Assembly: GCA_951804985.1 (NCBI GenBank)
Contig: OX638130.1
Coordinates: forward strand, 40,128,751-40,192,750
Direction: 5' to 3'
DNA length: 64,000 nucleotides
Source of the DNA: Dryomyza anilis
Taxonomy: Eukaryota; Arthropoda; Insecta; Diptera; Dryomyzidae
Of this stretch, positions 52,401-58,219 are shown piece after piece. The translations under genes were made by a program, and so were the position numbers. The number at the start of each line of letters is the position of its first letter. Position 1 is the first letter of the stretch. The notes below the pieces were generated by a model. It had not been told where the DNA came from, did not search any database, and worked only from the letters and a program-made list of their open reading frames with translations.

Positions 52401-53818
52401 CGAACGTTGTCTGCATCTTTGTGACCAATAGCAGATATTATTAAGTACCGTGGAACATTATCATCATTATGTTTAGTTAGCGGAAGGGGAACAAAGTCTT
52501 CAGAACGAGGACGTTTATTTTTTTGGTTTGATTGTTTGTTTGAATCCGGATCAAGTTCCGCGAACCTATTCCGGTTGGGAAGGGGAGGGGGTTCACCCCC
52601 TTTCATTTTATTAGCACTATAAGCACTTTTTGAGTTTTAGTGTTTTATATACAAAGTTTTTAAATAATGTTGTTGTTTAAAAATACTGTGAATACACACT
52701 GTGAACACTAATCACACTCGGCGAGTTGTAATAGAACAGGTCTATACGCGGCGATTGCCTGAACAAGACTGACACTCTTAAAATTGTTGTACTACATTTT
52801 TCAAAAATCCATGGTTTACTGTGTTATTTTATCAATAATTTGAAATGGCCTTATTAAAGTGGACCAAAATTTTACTGTACTTTTCTGATTTTTTTTAAGT
52901 AATCTCAAAATACAACTGCATTTCGGATTTTCATTTTTGCGATGGGGTCAGACCCGCAATAAAGCATTAATATGTATTAATTATAAATTTACATAACTAT
53001 ATTTAAATAAATATATAAATATATCTTAAATTACTAGTAAATTTATTTTTAGTTCTTCAGTACATATTTTTAAAAGCTTGTTTTTTAAAAAGTTTTTAAT
53101 TTTAATTTTTAATTTTGTAGTCATTTGGTTCTCTATTGGGTGAGTTTTGAACAAATTCTAAAAGACCATTAACCTTAAAATTGAAATTTAACAACACTAT
53201 AAATCTAGTAATGCGGATCAATCTGTGGATAGATTTTCAAATCATTAAACTGTCCCTTTCGTGGAGGTTATCCCTTTCGAAATATTTGTTACTAAATAAG
53301 TTCCGGATCTTATACATTCAGATATCAATTATATATAACTTATGCCTTTATTTTACCTGAAATCTTAATATAATTGTCCATATTAAGCCCAAATTGAGCG
53401 ATGCGTTGCCATCTACTATATCATGGGAACCAATATTTTCCAAATGGACGCGTTGCTCGCGCAAGAACTGTAAAGCCTTATCAACATTCTCTAAGCAATG
53501 AATACGCATCTTTCCTTTAGTCGGTTTTGGTAAACGTTCACCAGATAAAACTTCCAAAAGTTTCATAAGGTGTTTTCCATCACGCATATCCACATAGAGA
53601 TCAGCAATTCGGCAATTAACTCGGCACAAATGTGAATTAACCCATTTTGTAAATGTTTTTTTTTGAACACTCTCTCTTTCTTCAGCCAAAGCTTTAATTC
53701 GTGAACGCTCAAATAAGCGAGAACTTGAGTTTCCGCCATCATATTCGTATTCGTCGATATATTCGTTTCCTGGTCCCTGGCTAGGGTCCCATCGAACAAT
53801 AGAAATGTCTGTCGTCAT
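22291..53818 (-). CDS. beta-Spec: beta-spectrin (8 coding exons)
   Basis: Spectrin beta chains pair with alpha-spectrin into tetramers that crosslink actin under the plasma membrane. Coding exons, in order of translation: 53818-53357, 44770-39184, 39124-38928, 38854-38689, 23029-22979, 22867-22764, 22705-22539, 22477-22291. All junctions use GT-AG and the phases close to 2307 codons including the stop, against about 2291 residues in Drosophila (from memory). Domains: CH1 about 52-154, CH2 about 165-275, spectrin repeats about 300-2090, PH about 2164-2272, then a tail ending FFTLKKK. PH and tail wording is close to the Drosophila protein as I recall it. Introns 1 (8.6 kb) and 4 (15.7 kb) are enlarged by transposons; the others are 58-111 bp. 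The frame shows no lesion. Confidence 0.97.
22539..22705 (-). CDS. beta-Spec: beta-Spec coding exon 7: PH domain core
   Basis: 167 bp between acceptor ACGTAG|GTGTAC and donor AAA|GTAAGT. It encodes [20 protein letters not shown], then [20 protein letters not shown] and [10 protein letters not shown], the central PH strands. PH domains of this class bind phosphoinositides at the membrane. Confidence 0.95.
22764..22867 (-). CDS. beta-Spec: beta-Spec coding exon 6: start of the PH domain
   Basis: 104 bp after acceptor GAACAG|ATCGTC, ending at donor AAG|GTATGT. It encodes [19 protein letters not shown] and SWDKV-start, the first PH strands. The sequence is close to the Drosophila beta-spectrin PH domain as I recall it. 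Confidence 0.93.
22979..23029 (-). CDS. beta-Spec: beta-Spec coding exon 5: 51-bp linker micro-exon
   Basis: Acceptor GGACACAG|TTCCAG and donor GCAG|GTATAT bound 51 bp encoding [17 protein letters not shown] with split codons at both ends. It keeps the frame between exons 4 and 6 exactly. Its short length explains why no long open frame marks it. Confidence 0.88.
23417..23830 (+). mobile_element. CACCCAG TIR element, copy 3 (partial)
   Basis: This partial, more diverged copy begins near AAAGAAAATGTCCCATTAAG and follows copies 1 and 2 through the TCCTTTAATAATAA region to about 23830. The right terminus with CTGGGTG is missing. It lies in beta-Spec intron 4. Confidence 0.75.
24030..24170. repeat. 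Degenerate ACTGGC repeats
   Basis: The words ACTGGCC, ACTGGTT, ACTGGCT, GACTGGCAA and GACTGGAT recur over about 140 bp with TTGGCC/TCGGCC between them. It looks like a decayed short tandem repeat. Confidence 0.5.
24200..25420. repeat. Degenerate ATATGATCATATAT array, split by a foldback element
   Basis: 24200-24372 and 25239-25420 are both made of degenerate CATATAT/GATCATAT words, including the shared TGATCATATCTAAT at 24261 and 25241. The foldback element at 24373-25238 sits between the two halves. Confidence 0.65.
24373..25238. mobile_element. Foldback-like element with two internal palindromes
   Basis: The outer ends CGTCACTGCCATGCCAAAGG and (reverse complement of the right end) CGTCACTATCATGCCAAAGG are inverted. 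Inside are two tandem imperfect palindromes, about 24456-24722 and 24748-25070, each with arms over 100 bp sharing AAGCACCTATC and AGATAAAATAGT. The CATGCCAAA word occurs again, inverted, at the arms of the second palindrome. No coding frame. The arms would let each half fold into a long hairpin. Confidence 0.75.
25440..26640. other. Intron 4 sequence, unassigned
   Basis: A 107-codon minus-strand frame (25444-25767) and a 64-codon one (26085-26279) show no domain I recognise. They could be fragments of a transposon protein. No terminal repeats were found. Confidence 0.45.
27115..27265. repeat. AACCG-rich minisatellite-like stretch
   Basis: AACCGAAACCG, AACCGTAACCG and AACCGATATCC recur at about 6-bp steps, ending in the inverted words GGTTTCGGTTTTATACCGGT. 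The same ACCGGTTT words occur at the ends of the hAT element at 28668-29499, so this may be a related element's subterminal region. Confidence 0.6.
27490..27925. mobile_element. Helitron-like 3' region with internal repeats
   Basis: A unit of about 130 bp (GAATCAAATGTTC..., GGGCGGAATTG, CGTGGCACCTCCTATATAAC, TATAACTCCTGA) occurs twice with a third, diverged copy. The end GGGCAACGCTGTGCACGGGT plus ACACCTAGT resembles a Helitron 3' terminus (hairpin then CTAG|T). The 5' end was not found. Confidence 0.5.
28668..29499. mobile_element. hAT-like element
   Basis: The ends are TAGGGATGTCAAAAAACCG and (reverse complement) TAGGGATGCCAAAAACCGG. Flanks TGATGAAA (28660-28667) and TGATAAAA (29500-29507) form an 8-bp target duplication with one difference. 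Length and TAGGG-type TIRs fit hAT. A 64-codon frame at 29237-29431 has no firm motif, so the 832-bp copy is likely internally deleted. Confidence 0.82.
29830..30060. repeat. Repeat X, second copy
   Basis: This copy matches 20910-21047 in the same orientation and, beyond GTTAGAATAAAATTAGAAAA, matches the reverse complement of 17690-17771. It therefore spans the junction uninterrupted and gives the empty site for the PIF-like insertion at 17772-20189. Confidence 0.75.
30340..30460 (+). mobile_element. SINE-like tail fragment
   Basis: The words CGAGTACAATGGCAA, GAGAGTAAAA and TGTAGTGTCAAACTATTATT resemble the 3' half of the SINEs at 13328 and 16643. The tRNA-like head is absent. It may be a related SINE subfamily. 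Confidence 0.5.
30463..30625. repeat. Direct duplication of about 65 bp
   Basis: TATATTAATGAAAGAAATTTGCATTTATCGATATC...CCGCATCACATTACAA (written here in part) occurs at about 30467-30527 and again at about 30561-30622, separated by some 35 bp. The second copy leads straight into the dispersed repeat at 30620. Confidence 0.75.
30620..30950. repeat. Dispersed repeat, copy 2 (rearranged)
   Basis: GGCTGCATTCATCGACCTCA near 30622 matches copy 1 (2142) in the same direction. 30835-30945 matches 2195-2295 in the opposite direction (GGCAGCGCAAATGTAGCG, CCGCTCACTAAACATGTTGA). The arrangement differs from copy 1. Confidence 0.6.
31958..32118. mobile_element. Palindromic MITE
   Basis: A 161-bp inverted repeat. 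The left arm contains TTCATAATTTAAATTTGAGC and the right arm is its exact mirror, with ends TAGCTGCGTTTTTTT and AAAAAAACACAGCTA. The spacer between the arms is short and AT-rich, and also partly mirrored. It sits exactly where the LINE at 32119-34960 stops. Confidence 0.85.
32119..33440 (-). pseudogene. LINE ORF2 endonuclease, interrupted
   Basis: APE-type endonuclease motifs are visible on both sides of the INE-1-like insertion. Before it: LNETWLTNN and [12 protein letters not shown] (33115-33393). After it: [11 protein letters not shown] and [13 protein letters not shown] (about 32360-32516). Reading resumes in the expected order, so the domain was intact when the insertion occurred. No reverse transcriptase follows. 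Confidence 0.82.
32521..33211 (+). mobile_element. INE-1/DINE-1-like element, copy 2
   Basis: It is about 690 bp and nearly identical to the copy at 9852-10529 over its whole length, including TACCCTACACTAAGAGTGAA, GATGTCCGTCTGTCCGTCTG and the hairpin AGTCGGCTTAGACCGACT. It sits inside a LINE endonuclease reading frame, which gives sharp boundaries on both sides. Confidence 0.88.
33551..34916 (-). pseudogene. LINE ORF1 with zinc knuckles
   Basis: The likely start is ATG at 34916 (MGTESGGS). That frame reaches TGA near 34798; the main frame then runs about 400 codons to 33551, so one frameshift separates them. The C-terminal third has [28 protein letters not shown] and [15 protein letters not shown], the three-knuckle pattern of Jockey-superfamily ORF1. 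An RNA-binding-like region precedes it (residues about 40-190). Downstream is an Asn/Lys-rich tail. The protein would coat the LINE RNA. Confidence 0.85.
35298..35966 (+). CDS. RTE ORF2 C-terminal fragment
   Basis: About 222 codons remain, from the end of the RT domain onward: [16 protein letters not shown] (RT thumb side), [38 protein letters not shown], then the [20 protein letters not shown] tail, ending at NWR and TAG. These phrases are hallmarks of RTE/BovB-like ORF2 ends. The catalytic YxDD and endonuclease were lost by 5' truncation on insertion. The frame is intact, and base use is less AT-rich than the surroundings, both signs of a recent arrival. Confidence 0.92.
   Translation, partial: EKESRRMGLAVNEDKTKFLVSTSKKESVRLGQKADFDTHKFDIVKDFVYLGSSVNSNNDVSLEIKRRITLANRCYFGLSRQLRSRALSRRTKITLYKSLIMPVLLYGAETWTLAPTDERVLGAFERKILRKIFGPICFANEYRIRMNHELYELFDDIDIVKRIKIQRLRWLGHVERMDENTPAKKVLESKLEGGQRRRGRPNLRWKDQVEDNLATLGISNWR
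35298..36052 (+). mobile_element. RTE-type LINE, 5'-truncated, young
   Basis: It is flanked by the 11-bp target duplication TTATACTGTTG (35287-35297 and 36053-36063). The 3' end is a short AAGT/TAAG repeat, as RTE elements have in place of poly(A). The remaining 755 bp code for the ORF2 C-terminus without a lesion. It is antisense to beta-Spec in intron 4. Confidence 0.93.
36064..36883. other. Intron 4 sequence, nothing recognised
   Basis: No motif-bearing frame, RNA or paired termini were seen. Confidence 0.5.
36884..37188. mobile_element. TIR MITE (GGCATCCA family)
   Basis: The left end AGCGGCATCCACAAGATACT plus ACAAGTTGTACAAC mirrors the right end (reverse complement AGTGGCATCCATACGATACT plus ACAAGTTGTACAAC). 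The arms are about 35-45 bp and the total is about 305 bp. No coding content. Target duplication unclear. Confidence 0.8.
37200..37651. other. Intron 4 sequence, nothing recognised
   Basis: AT-rich, with short A and T runs; no feature supported. Confidence 0.5.
37652..38542 (-). mobile_element. CCCAGC family, copy 3
   Basis: The ends are CCCAGCAAACGCCAGGGTTC and CAGTGTTTGCTGGG, 891 bp, close to copy 1 in length (884 bp). The left end ACACTCAGGCTCATGTACCT parallels the copy 1 right end inverted, and the interior has the same TTTTAGGCTC-type words. Nearest sequence outside is TA-A and T-AA. It ends about 150 bp before beta-Spec exon 4. Confidence 0.82.
38689..38854 (-). CDS. beta-Spec: beta-Spec coding exon 4: charged linker
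   Basis: 166 bp between acceptor CATAG|TTTGAG and donor GCTG|GTAAGT. It encodes a Glu/Lys/Arg-rich helix ([20 protein letters not shown]) and the linker [14 protein letters not shown] that leads toward the PH domain. The 15.7-kb intron 4 follows. Confidence 0.95.
38928..39124 (-). CDS. beta-Spec: beta-Spec coding exon 3: last repeat region
   Basis: 197 bp from acceptor GCAG|TC to donor ACC|GTAAGC. It encodes [20 protein letters not shown] and [17 protein letters not shown], the end of the spectrin-repeat array near the partial repeat that pairs with alpha-spectrin in tetramers. It is separated from exon 2 by a 59-bp intron. Confidence 0.95.
39184..44770 (-). CDS. beta-Spec: beta-Spec coding exon 2: CH2 and most spectrin repeats
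   Basis: This 5587-bp exon begins after the acceptor AACAG at 44771 with [13 protein letters not shown], continues with CH2 ([35 protein letters not shown]), and then a run of triple-helical spectrin repeats, recognisable by W at helix starts (for example [24 protein letters not shown]). Later repeats should include the ankyrin-binding region known for the family (repeats 14-15). It ends at donor A|GTAAGT (39183), leaving one base of a codon. No intron interrupts it. Confidence 0.96.
44855..45594. mobile_element. PIF/Harbinger-like MITE
   Basis: The ends are GGCCCGTTATCTCACCTCAA and (reverse complement) GGCCCGTTAACTCATCTCAA, with TAA target copies at 44852-44854 and 45595-45597. It is 740 bp long. 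AACATTG/CAATGTT and TTTAAAC words recur toward the right end. No frame of interest. It lies in intron 1 close to exon 2. Confidence 0.85.
45692..46675. mobile_element. piggyBac-like MITE
   Basis: CCCCTAAAAGCC at the left mirrors CCCCCTAAATGCC (right end, reverse complement). TTAA flanks both sides (45688-45691, 46676-46679), as in piggyBac. GGTTCC...GGAACC words occur near both ends, with the direct repeat GTTGGTTCC...ACC(A)(C/G)TGGGCA at 45824 and 46640. No transposase frame in 984 bp. Kolobok also uses TTAA, so the superfamily is likely but not certain. Confidence 0.8.
46680..47465. other. Intron 1 sequence with a repeat X fragment
   Basis: About 46810-46910 matches 20310-20400 in diverged form (AATCCAAAAGTTG, GTTTCGGACATCCCCCCGAG). 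The rest is unassigned. Confidence 0.55.
47590..51232 (-). pseudogene. I-like LINE ORF2: endonuclease, RT, RNase H
   Basis: The likely start is ATG at 51232 ([17 protein letters not shown]). Endonuclease: [35 protein letters not shown]. The frame shifts between 50099 and 50042, again near 49680, near 48670 and near 48235. [29 protein letters not shown], and YADN where YADD is expected, so the second catalytic Asp is Asn. RNase [38 protein letters not shown]. The C-terminus has [17 protein letters not shown]. All domains are present in order but in at least five frames, so the protein is dead. Confidence 0.92.
51257..52606 (-). CDS. I-like LINE ORF1, intact
   Basis: 449 codons from ATG at 52606, 166 bases from the element 5' end. 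Residues about 55-200 are a nucleic-acid-chaperone-like region. Knuckles follow at about 215-275: [27 protein letters not shown] and [16 protein letters not shown], the CCHC triplet typical of I/Jockey ORF1. The C-terminal 150 residues are Asn/Thr/Lys-rich and low complexity. The protein would bind LINE RNA. No lesion is visible, in contrast to ORF2. The TAA stop overlaps an ATG (TAATG), but that ATG opens only a short frame. Confidence 0.88.
   Translation of the reverse strand: MKGGEPPPLPNRNRFAELDPDSNKQSNQKNKRPRSEDFVPLPLTKHNDDNVPRYLIISAIGHKDADNVRSLSSYNAFHIEKGLNFISREYSEVTELRSGDLMIKVNNLKSAEIFLKASYVDVIPVKVSSHKTLNSTQGRIYSKNIIDIPENELIEHLKNQKIIAVRKFMKNVNGALLPTGAAVITFDLIHRPQKIKIGWESVRVDEYIPNPMRCVNCQKLGHTKNRCRNVKACRECGIAHTCEDCTNKFCVNCDNNTHTSYDGDCPTFLKHKAVNKIKMKNDRRCNAREAWTVFNSNPDAHKIKSHKSSTKARSMADIVRNPTTSNNTVKNNQQNKPHTTQTTTPITLENPTNSKSKTNNLNNNNTNIKTTKNNDQKSPNARTQTTLTELQNLADTATNNIDNMDTIDSNSPPRSSLYEKFPQLSTIITPNTLHKLQSSQSNNKTKTHK
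52786..53356. other. Intron 1 start, nothing recognised
   Basis: AT-rich sequence between the LINE target duplication and exon 1. No feature supported. Confidence 0.5.
53357..53818 (-). CDS. beta-Spec: beta-Spec coding exon 1: N-terminus and CH1
   Basis: 154 codons from ATG at 53818. An acidic N-terminal segment (about residues 1-45) precedes the first calponin-homology domain, with [21 protein letters not shown] [12 protein letters not shown] and [14 protein letters not shown] at its end. The donor CAG|GTAAAA at 53356 is in phase 0. The acceptor TTTTTAG at 53835 lies only 16 bases upstream of the ATG, which supports this start. Confidence 0.96.
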
Positions 53819-53834
53819 TTCTTTTTGTTTGTAC
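53819..53834 (-). other. beta-Spec: beta-Spec 5' UTR part of exon 1
   Basis: Sixteen untranslated bases separate a good acceptor (TTATATTTTTAG) from the start codon. At least one non-coding exon must lie further upstream at higher coordinates. I could not identify it in 53836-64000, so the promoter may lie outside the window. Confidence 0.65.
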
Positions 53835-53835
53835 C

Positions 53836-55320
53836 TAAAAATATAAATAATTGAAAATAAGGCACATGTTAAAAGTTTAACTTTTAATTTTTAATGTAGA
53901 TATATAATATAAGTTGTAAACTATTGTATGTATATTGTATAGCACAGCTATTTCTACGGATTTCAGATCATAGTTCAGTTTTACGCTGTCTCTCACACCC
54001 TAATATTTCGCATAATGCTTTATCGTATTATTGTATGAATTTTGATCTCATGTGTGCCGAAATTTTTGTGGAATTTGTAATTACAACAAAATAAATATGC
54101 CTCAACTTCTACAGAAAATATTTACAGCTAATTTCGATATATTGTACGAGTCAAATGATGTAAAGCAGGGTACAGAAAATGGGATCTACAGAGCTGAATT
54201 TAGCTCAAAGAGCCAAAATTTGGTCTCGGCTCACGAGTTAATTATTTGGCTCGCTAAATATTTTTCTGCTCGTGAGCCGAAAATTTTTGGCTCACGAGCC
54301 GAGAGCTGAAAATAAAAGAGCAAAAAATGTTAAGAGCCAAACAATTACTTACAAGCCGGAAGTTAGCTCTTTTTTTTTGGTTCTTATTTTTATATATTAT
54401 TTTGTACGCTACATTTGGTTAACCGAAAATTTACAAATTTTGTAATATTTTTTTTATTGCGATATGGGGAATGGGGAATGAGAAAATATATGGGACATTT
54501 CGCCGAGCTTGACCTTGACTTCCTCTCTATTTTGTATTTTTGTATCCGACTTGTGTCTTTGCGCAACGGGATATTTTATGTTGTTTATTTTAGAACCAAA
54601 TTTGGATAGTTTAAAATAATAGTTTTACGTACTAAAGATAATATATAATTGAATTAATTTATATAAATTCAATCATCTCGTATTTATCATTATGAATTGT
54701 CAACATTAATTTCGAATTGCTAATGTTTATTATATCAGAATGTTATTTTATAATCTCAGAATACCAGATCTCATGCCCGTAATATTAACCTACAGATATC
54801 TCTTATATATCCGATGATTTTCTCCTTAAGTATGCGTTAAAATTACAACATTTTGTATACAAGATTGATAACTAGACACCAGTTGAACCACATGACAAAA
54901 ATCATTATCTTGAAGTCCTTCTTTACCCATATCTTCAAACAATTACGTTTTTTCGTTTATAAATTAATTTAAGGACATCGTATTTGAAGTAATGGCCATG
55001 CAACATTCCACCAGATCTATCGTTTTTTTAATTAAAAAATAAATACCTGAATTTGAATAATCATCAGATATTGTTAGAAATATTTTACAATAGTTATGTG
55101 AAAGCGAGCACATAACTATTTTTTATCTGAATTTCAAGTACTATTTCACATAGCTACTTTTCTAACTTCTAGAGCAATAGAGTTATTGAAATATTTTGCA
55201 ATAAAATCAAATAAAAAAAAATCGGAAGAAAACACATAACTACTTTTTTAGGCGCAACGACGATTTGTAACATTAGACAAAAAAGTTTGGCCTAAATTAG
55301 ACTCGCGGAGATCTAAACAA
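53836..55320. other. beta-Spec upstream flank
   Basis: No second exon or promoter could be identified. At 54185-54385 the words GAGCC/GGCTC are repeated about ten times, including GAGCCGAAAATTTTTGGCTC, a perfect 20-bp palindrome. The rest is AT-rich with no motif-bearing frame. Confidence 0.5.
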
Positions 55321-55740
55321 CTCCTGATGATAAACAGGAAAGACATTAGAACAATGGTTGGAGTTATTACTGGTAGCTAGATTGGGTGTAAGAGCTCCTT
55401 ACTTTTGTAGGAGCTGTATGGACGAGGAGGAAGAGGAAAACAATCTACACCTCATCTGTACATGTCCAGCCCTTTCGTACAAAAGAAACAACATTTCGGC
55501 TATAACTTCCTAGAAAACCTGAACGATATTTCCAACATCGACATAAAACATATACTTAGCTGTGTCAAAAGCGCAAATTGGTTCAAGTGGAAGTAATAGG
55601 ATATAGATCCTGATATCACAATGGACCTCTTTTGGTCTAAGTGATGTAATTAAAAAGTCGGTTGATTTGGCGTATAGCCAAATGTTGCAACGCAACTTTT
55701 ATAATTACTCATGATGTCCTACCAGATAATGACCAAAGTT
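55321..55740 (+). pseudogene. LINE C-terminal fragment with zinc motif
   Basis: A degraded LINE ORF2 end: KDIRTMVGVITGS, then after a frame break YFCRSCMDEEEEENNLHLIC with TCPALS following. The DEEEExxxHLxCxCPAL wording, with C-x2-C ... H-x3/4-C, is typical of R1/LOA/I-type ORF2 ends after RNase H. A stop follows NWFKWK near 55597, then a short 3' UTR with ACAATGGACCTCTTTTGGTC. No RT or endonuclease accompanies it. Confidence 0.75.
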
Positions 55741-55759
55741 GAAGTTCCATTTTTATTAA

Positions 55760-55785
55760 CCTCAACCTGTCATGACAGGTTGAGG
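55760..55785. repeat. Perfect 26-bp palindrome
   Basis: CCTCAACCTGTCA is followed immediately by its exact reverse complement, giving a 13-bp stem with no loop. It lies just after the 3' UTR of the LINE fragment. Such sequence would extrude or form a hairpin in RNA; function unknown. Confidence 0.9.
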
Positions 55786-55789
55786 GGCA

Positions 55790-56209
55790 AACAATAATCT
55801 AATTGTCAGCTTTTGCCAAAAATCAGATATATGTAATCATACATATATACCTAAAACATTTTACATATATACATATGATCACAAAAAAATATACTAAAAC
55901 GTACAAAAAAACCGTTCAAAATACTTTGAAGTTATCGTCATTGATCGCCTCCAATTTTGCCCTCGTCATTTTGCCCCTATAATGCAATTAGCACCCAATG
56001 CTTATTTTATCTAATAATTATATTAAATCCGCTTACGATAATAGTCAGACTACTCACGGACTATTTCGGTACTGGCAGTGTGTGTGCCCTTTAGGGTACA
56101 GTACCAGTACTGATAATAATGGTACAGTTCGAATAGGGTATGTAATCGGGTACCTTCTTTCATATAAGCAACCGCTTACATCACTAACAAAAAACAAAAA
56201 TAAATAATG
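55790..56209. other. Spacer before the plus-strand LINE
   Basis: Short ACATATAT repeats near 55840-55880 and the inverted words GGTACTGGCAG/CAGTACC near 56068-56110. No gene seen. Confidence 0.45.
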
Positions 56210-56441
56210 GTCGACGGTTGTGTGTGAGTTGTAGTGTAAATCAAGTAAAGTGAAATAAATTAATAAAAAGCACCATATAACGCTTAAAGTGGCCAAAACC
56301 AAAACCGTTATCAAAAGAAAACGAACAAATAAGTGAATAAAACAAAATGAAAACATAAGAACTAATGTGCATTCCGTTTTCGTTTCTCATCGTGTATAGA
56401 CGCGTAAATTCGAAAATATTCCGTTAGAAAGACGAGGAATT

Positions 56442-57065
56442 AATGGAAGAGATAGATTTGCCAGTGCCAATCCTAAGAATTATTGGGTTGAACGTAGAGA
56501 CCGAAACAGCAAGGAGGAGCGTTTCCCCACAAAACGTGTTAAAATCATTTTCAAAGGACTCAATCTGCCGGCGGAAATAACGCTACATACATAGAACAAG
56601 ATTACGGTGAGACATTTTATTTCATTCGGGCAATGTTACAAATGCTTTAGGTTTAACCACTTCGCGCAACACTGCAAACAGAAGGAGCAGCTATGTACGC
56701 GATGCTATCAAGCACATCAATCAGGTGAACAATGCCGTGTTATATTGTGCGTTAATTGCAAGAATACACACGCACCGACAATTAAAGATCGTACAGCAAT
56801 AGAGAAGGCATATGCACTTAAGAAGATAATGACAGTGGAGAATATATCTATAAAAGAAGCAAGAGCCAAATTTTCCGGAATTTTCAACAGTCGATTCGAG
56901 GATTTACAGGATGACGAGAATGAGTACAATTTCCCATCATTACCGTACAAAAATAACAACAGTCCGAAACTTCAGAATAACGCACGGGAAATTGCTACGC
57001 ATATGCACTCACTGTATTCATATGCAAAAGTAACAGAACGCAAACAAACAGCACGAAGGAAATAA
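56442..57065 (+). pseudogene. LINE ORF1 fragment, family J copy 2
   Basis: From MEEIDLPVPILRIIGL at 56442, matching the middle of copy 1 ORF1, the frame breaks near 56590 and resumes at 56607 for 152 codons. Zinc knuckles: CYKCFRFNHFAQHC, CTRCYQAHQSGEQC and CVNCKNTHAPTIKD, where the third has lost its last Cys. The conserved KEARAKFSGIFNSRFEDL block follows. It ends at a TAA at 57063. The first third of ORF1 is absent. Confidence 0.82.
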
Positions 57066-57374
57066 CGGTAAAAATACGAGACAATGGAAAGAAGTAACGC
57101 AACAACAACAACAACCAAACACAAAACGGCCCAGTTTTGTAAACAACCACCGAACAACCACAACTGATAAACCTGAAATAGGTACTTTACAAACAATCAG
57201 TATTAAAATCTAAAACTTTTTATCAAGTGGAGGTACCCAAAAATTAAACTCAGAACAAGTCGAATTTTCAAACTCAATCAGAGATGAAGCAAATATACAA
57301 ATTAATAAGAATGATATTTTAAAAATTAAAAATATTAATCATGAATATACTGCAATATAACATACAGAGTCTAT

Positions 57375-57510
57375 CAGCCTAACCAATAAACGAAATAAAG
57401 TCGACTCTAAAGATAGTATCAGCTTTTTCGACAATTTTCTCTAATATTTATTTGTCAAAAAGCTGATACTTTCTTTAAAGTCGACATTATTTCGTTTATT
57501 GGTTAGGCTG
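57375..57510. mobile_element. Palindromic MITE inside the LINE
   Basis: 136 bp. The left arm CAGCCTAACCAATAAACGAA, with ATAAAGTCGACTCTAAAGA next, is mirrored by the right arm with few mismatches. The flanks read TAT on both sides. The arms are about 60 bp with a loop of about 15 bp. The target could be TA. Confidence 0.88.
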
Positions 57511-57529
57511 TATGGAAATTAGGTAACAA

Positions 57530-58090
57530 AGAATTACTAGAATTATATTTATATCAAAATAAAATTGATATAGCAATTTTATGTGAAACTTGGCTAGTGG
57601 ATAATGCGTGCACTAGCCTAGCTAATTATAATTTTATTTATAAGAATAGAGCTGACGGATATGGAGGTGTCGGCATCTATATTAAAAAAAAATATTAAAT
57701 TCTCATTATTAAACATTATCAGTGCTGCGGAAGTGGTTGGCATCACCACACTTAACCTAAACACAAACCTAAGCATTATCAGCACGTATAGTCCTCCTAA
57801 TATAGATCCGAGGCGATCGGAGGCGATTTAAACGAAAGTCAAATACATGGGGGTGTAATGACACCAACAGCAAAGGTAATTATCTAGATATGATTGTCAA
57901 CGATTACGGTTTCACGTGCTCGCCAACTTTTGCCAATAACCCGAATTCATCCTCAACATTAGACTTGACGTAAATCAATAAAAACAACATAAATTATTCA
58001 TGGAAATCATCTAATACAAAAATAACAAGCAGTAATCCCTTTCCGGTTGTTATAAATCTTTTTGGTATTTTTGTAGGTCCACAAAAAACA
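57530..58090 (+). pseudogene. LINE ORF2 endonuclease fragment
   Basis: Endonuclease motifs CETWLVDNA and [13 protein letters not shown] match copy 1 ([21 protein letters not shown]). Further on, in other frames, are NYLDMIVNDYGFTCSPTF and SSTLDLT. At least three frame breaks occur. Confidence 0.75.
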
Positions 58091-58219
58091 AATAAAATTC
58101 TAATTGCTAAGGTACTACATTAATAAAATGAAGGTTCGTGAGAATCTCGAACAATTTGAAGTAAACATTGGAAATATAATTAAAAAGAACACTATCCAAT
58201 CGAATCTACAAATAAATAT

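Larger units (their letters stand above)
47479..52772 (-). mobile_element. I-like LINE, nearly full length
   Basis: An exact 13-bp target duplication CACTCTTAAAATT lies at 47466-47478 and 52773-52785. The 5.3-kb element reads 5' UTR, ORF1 with three knuckles, ORF2 (APE endonuclease, RT, RNase H, C-terminal zinc motif), and a short repeated TAAG tail. RNase H after RT places it in the I group of the Jockey/I superfamily. It is in beta-Spec intron 1, in the same direction as the gene. ORF2 is broken. Confidence 0.94.
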
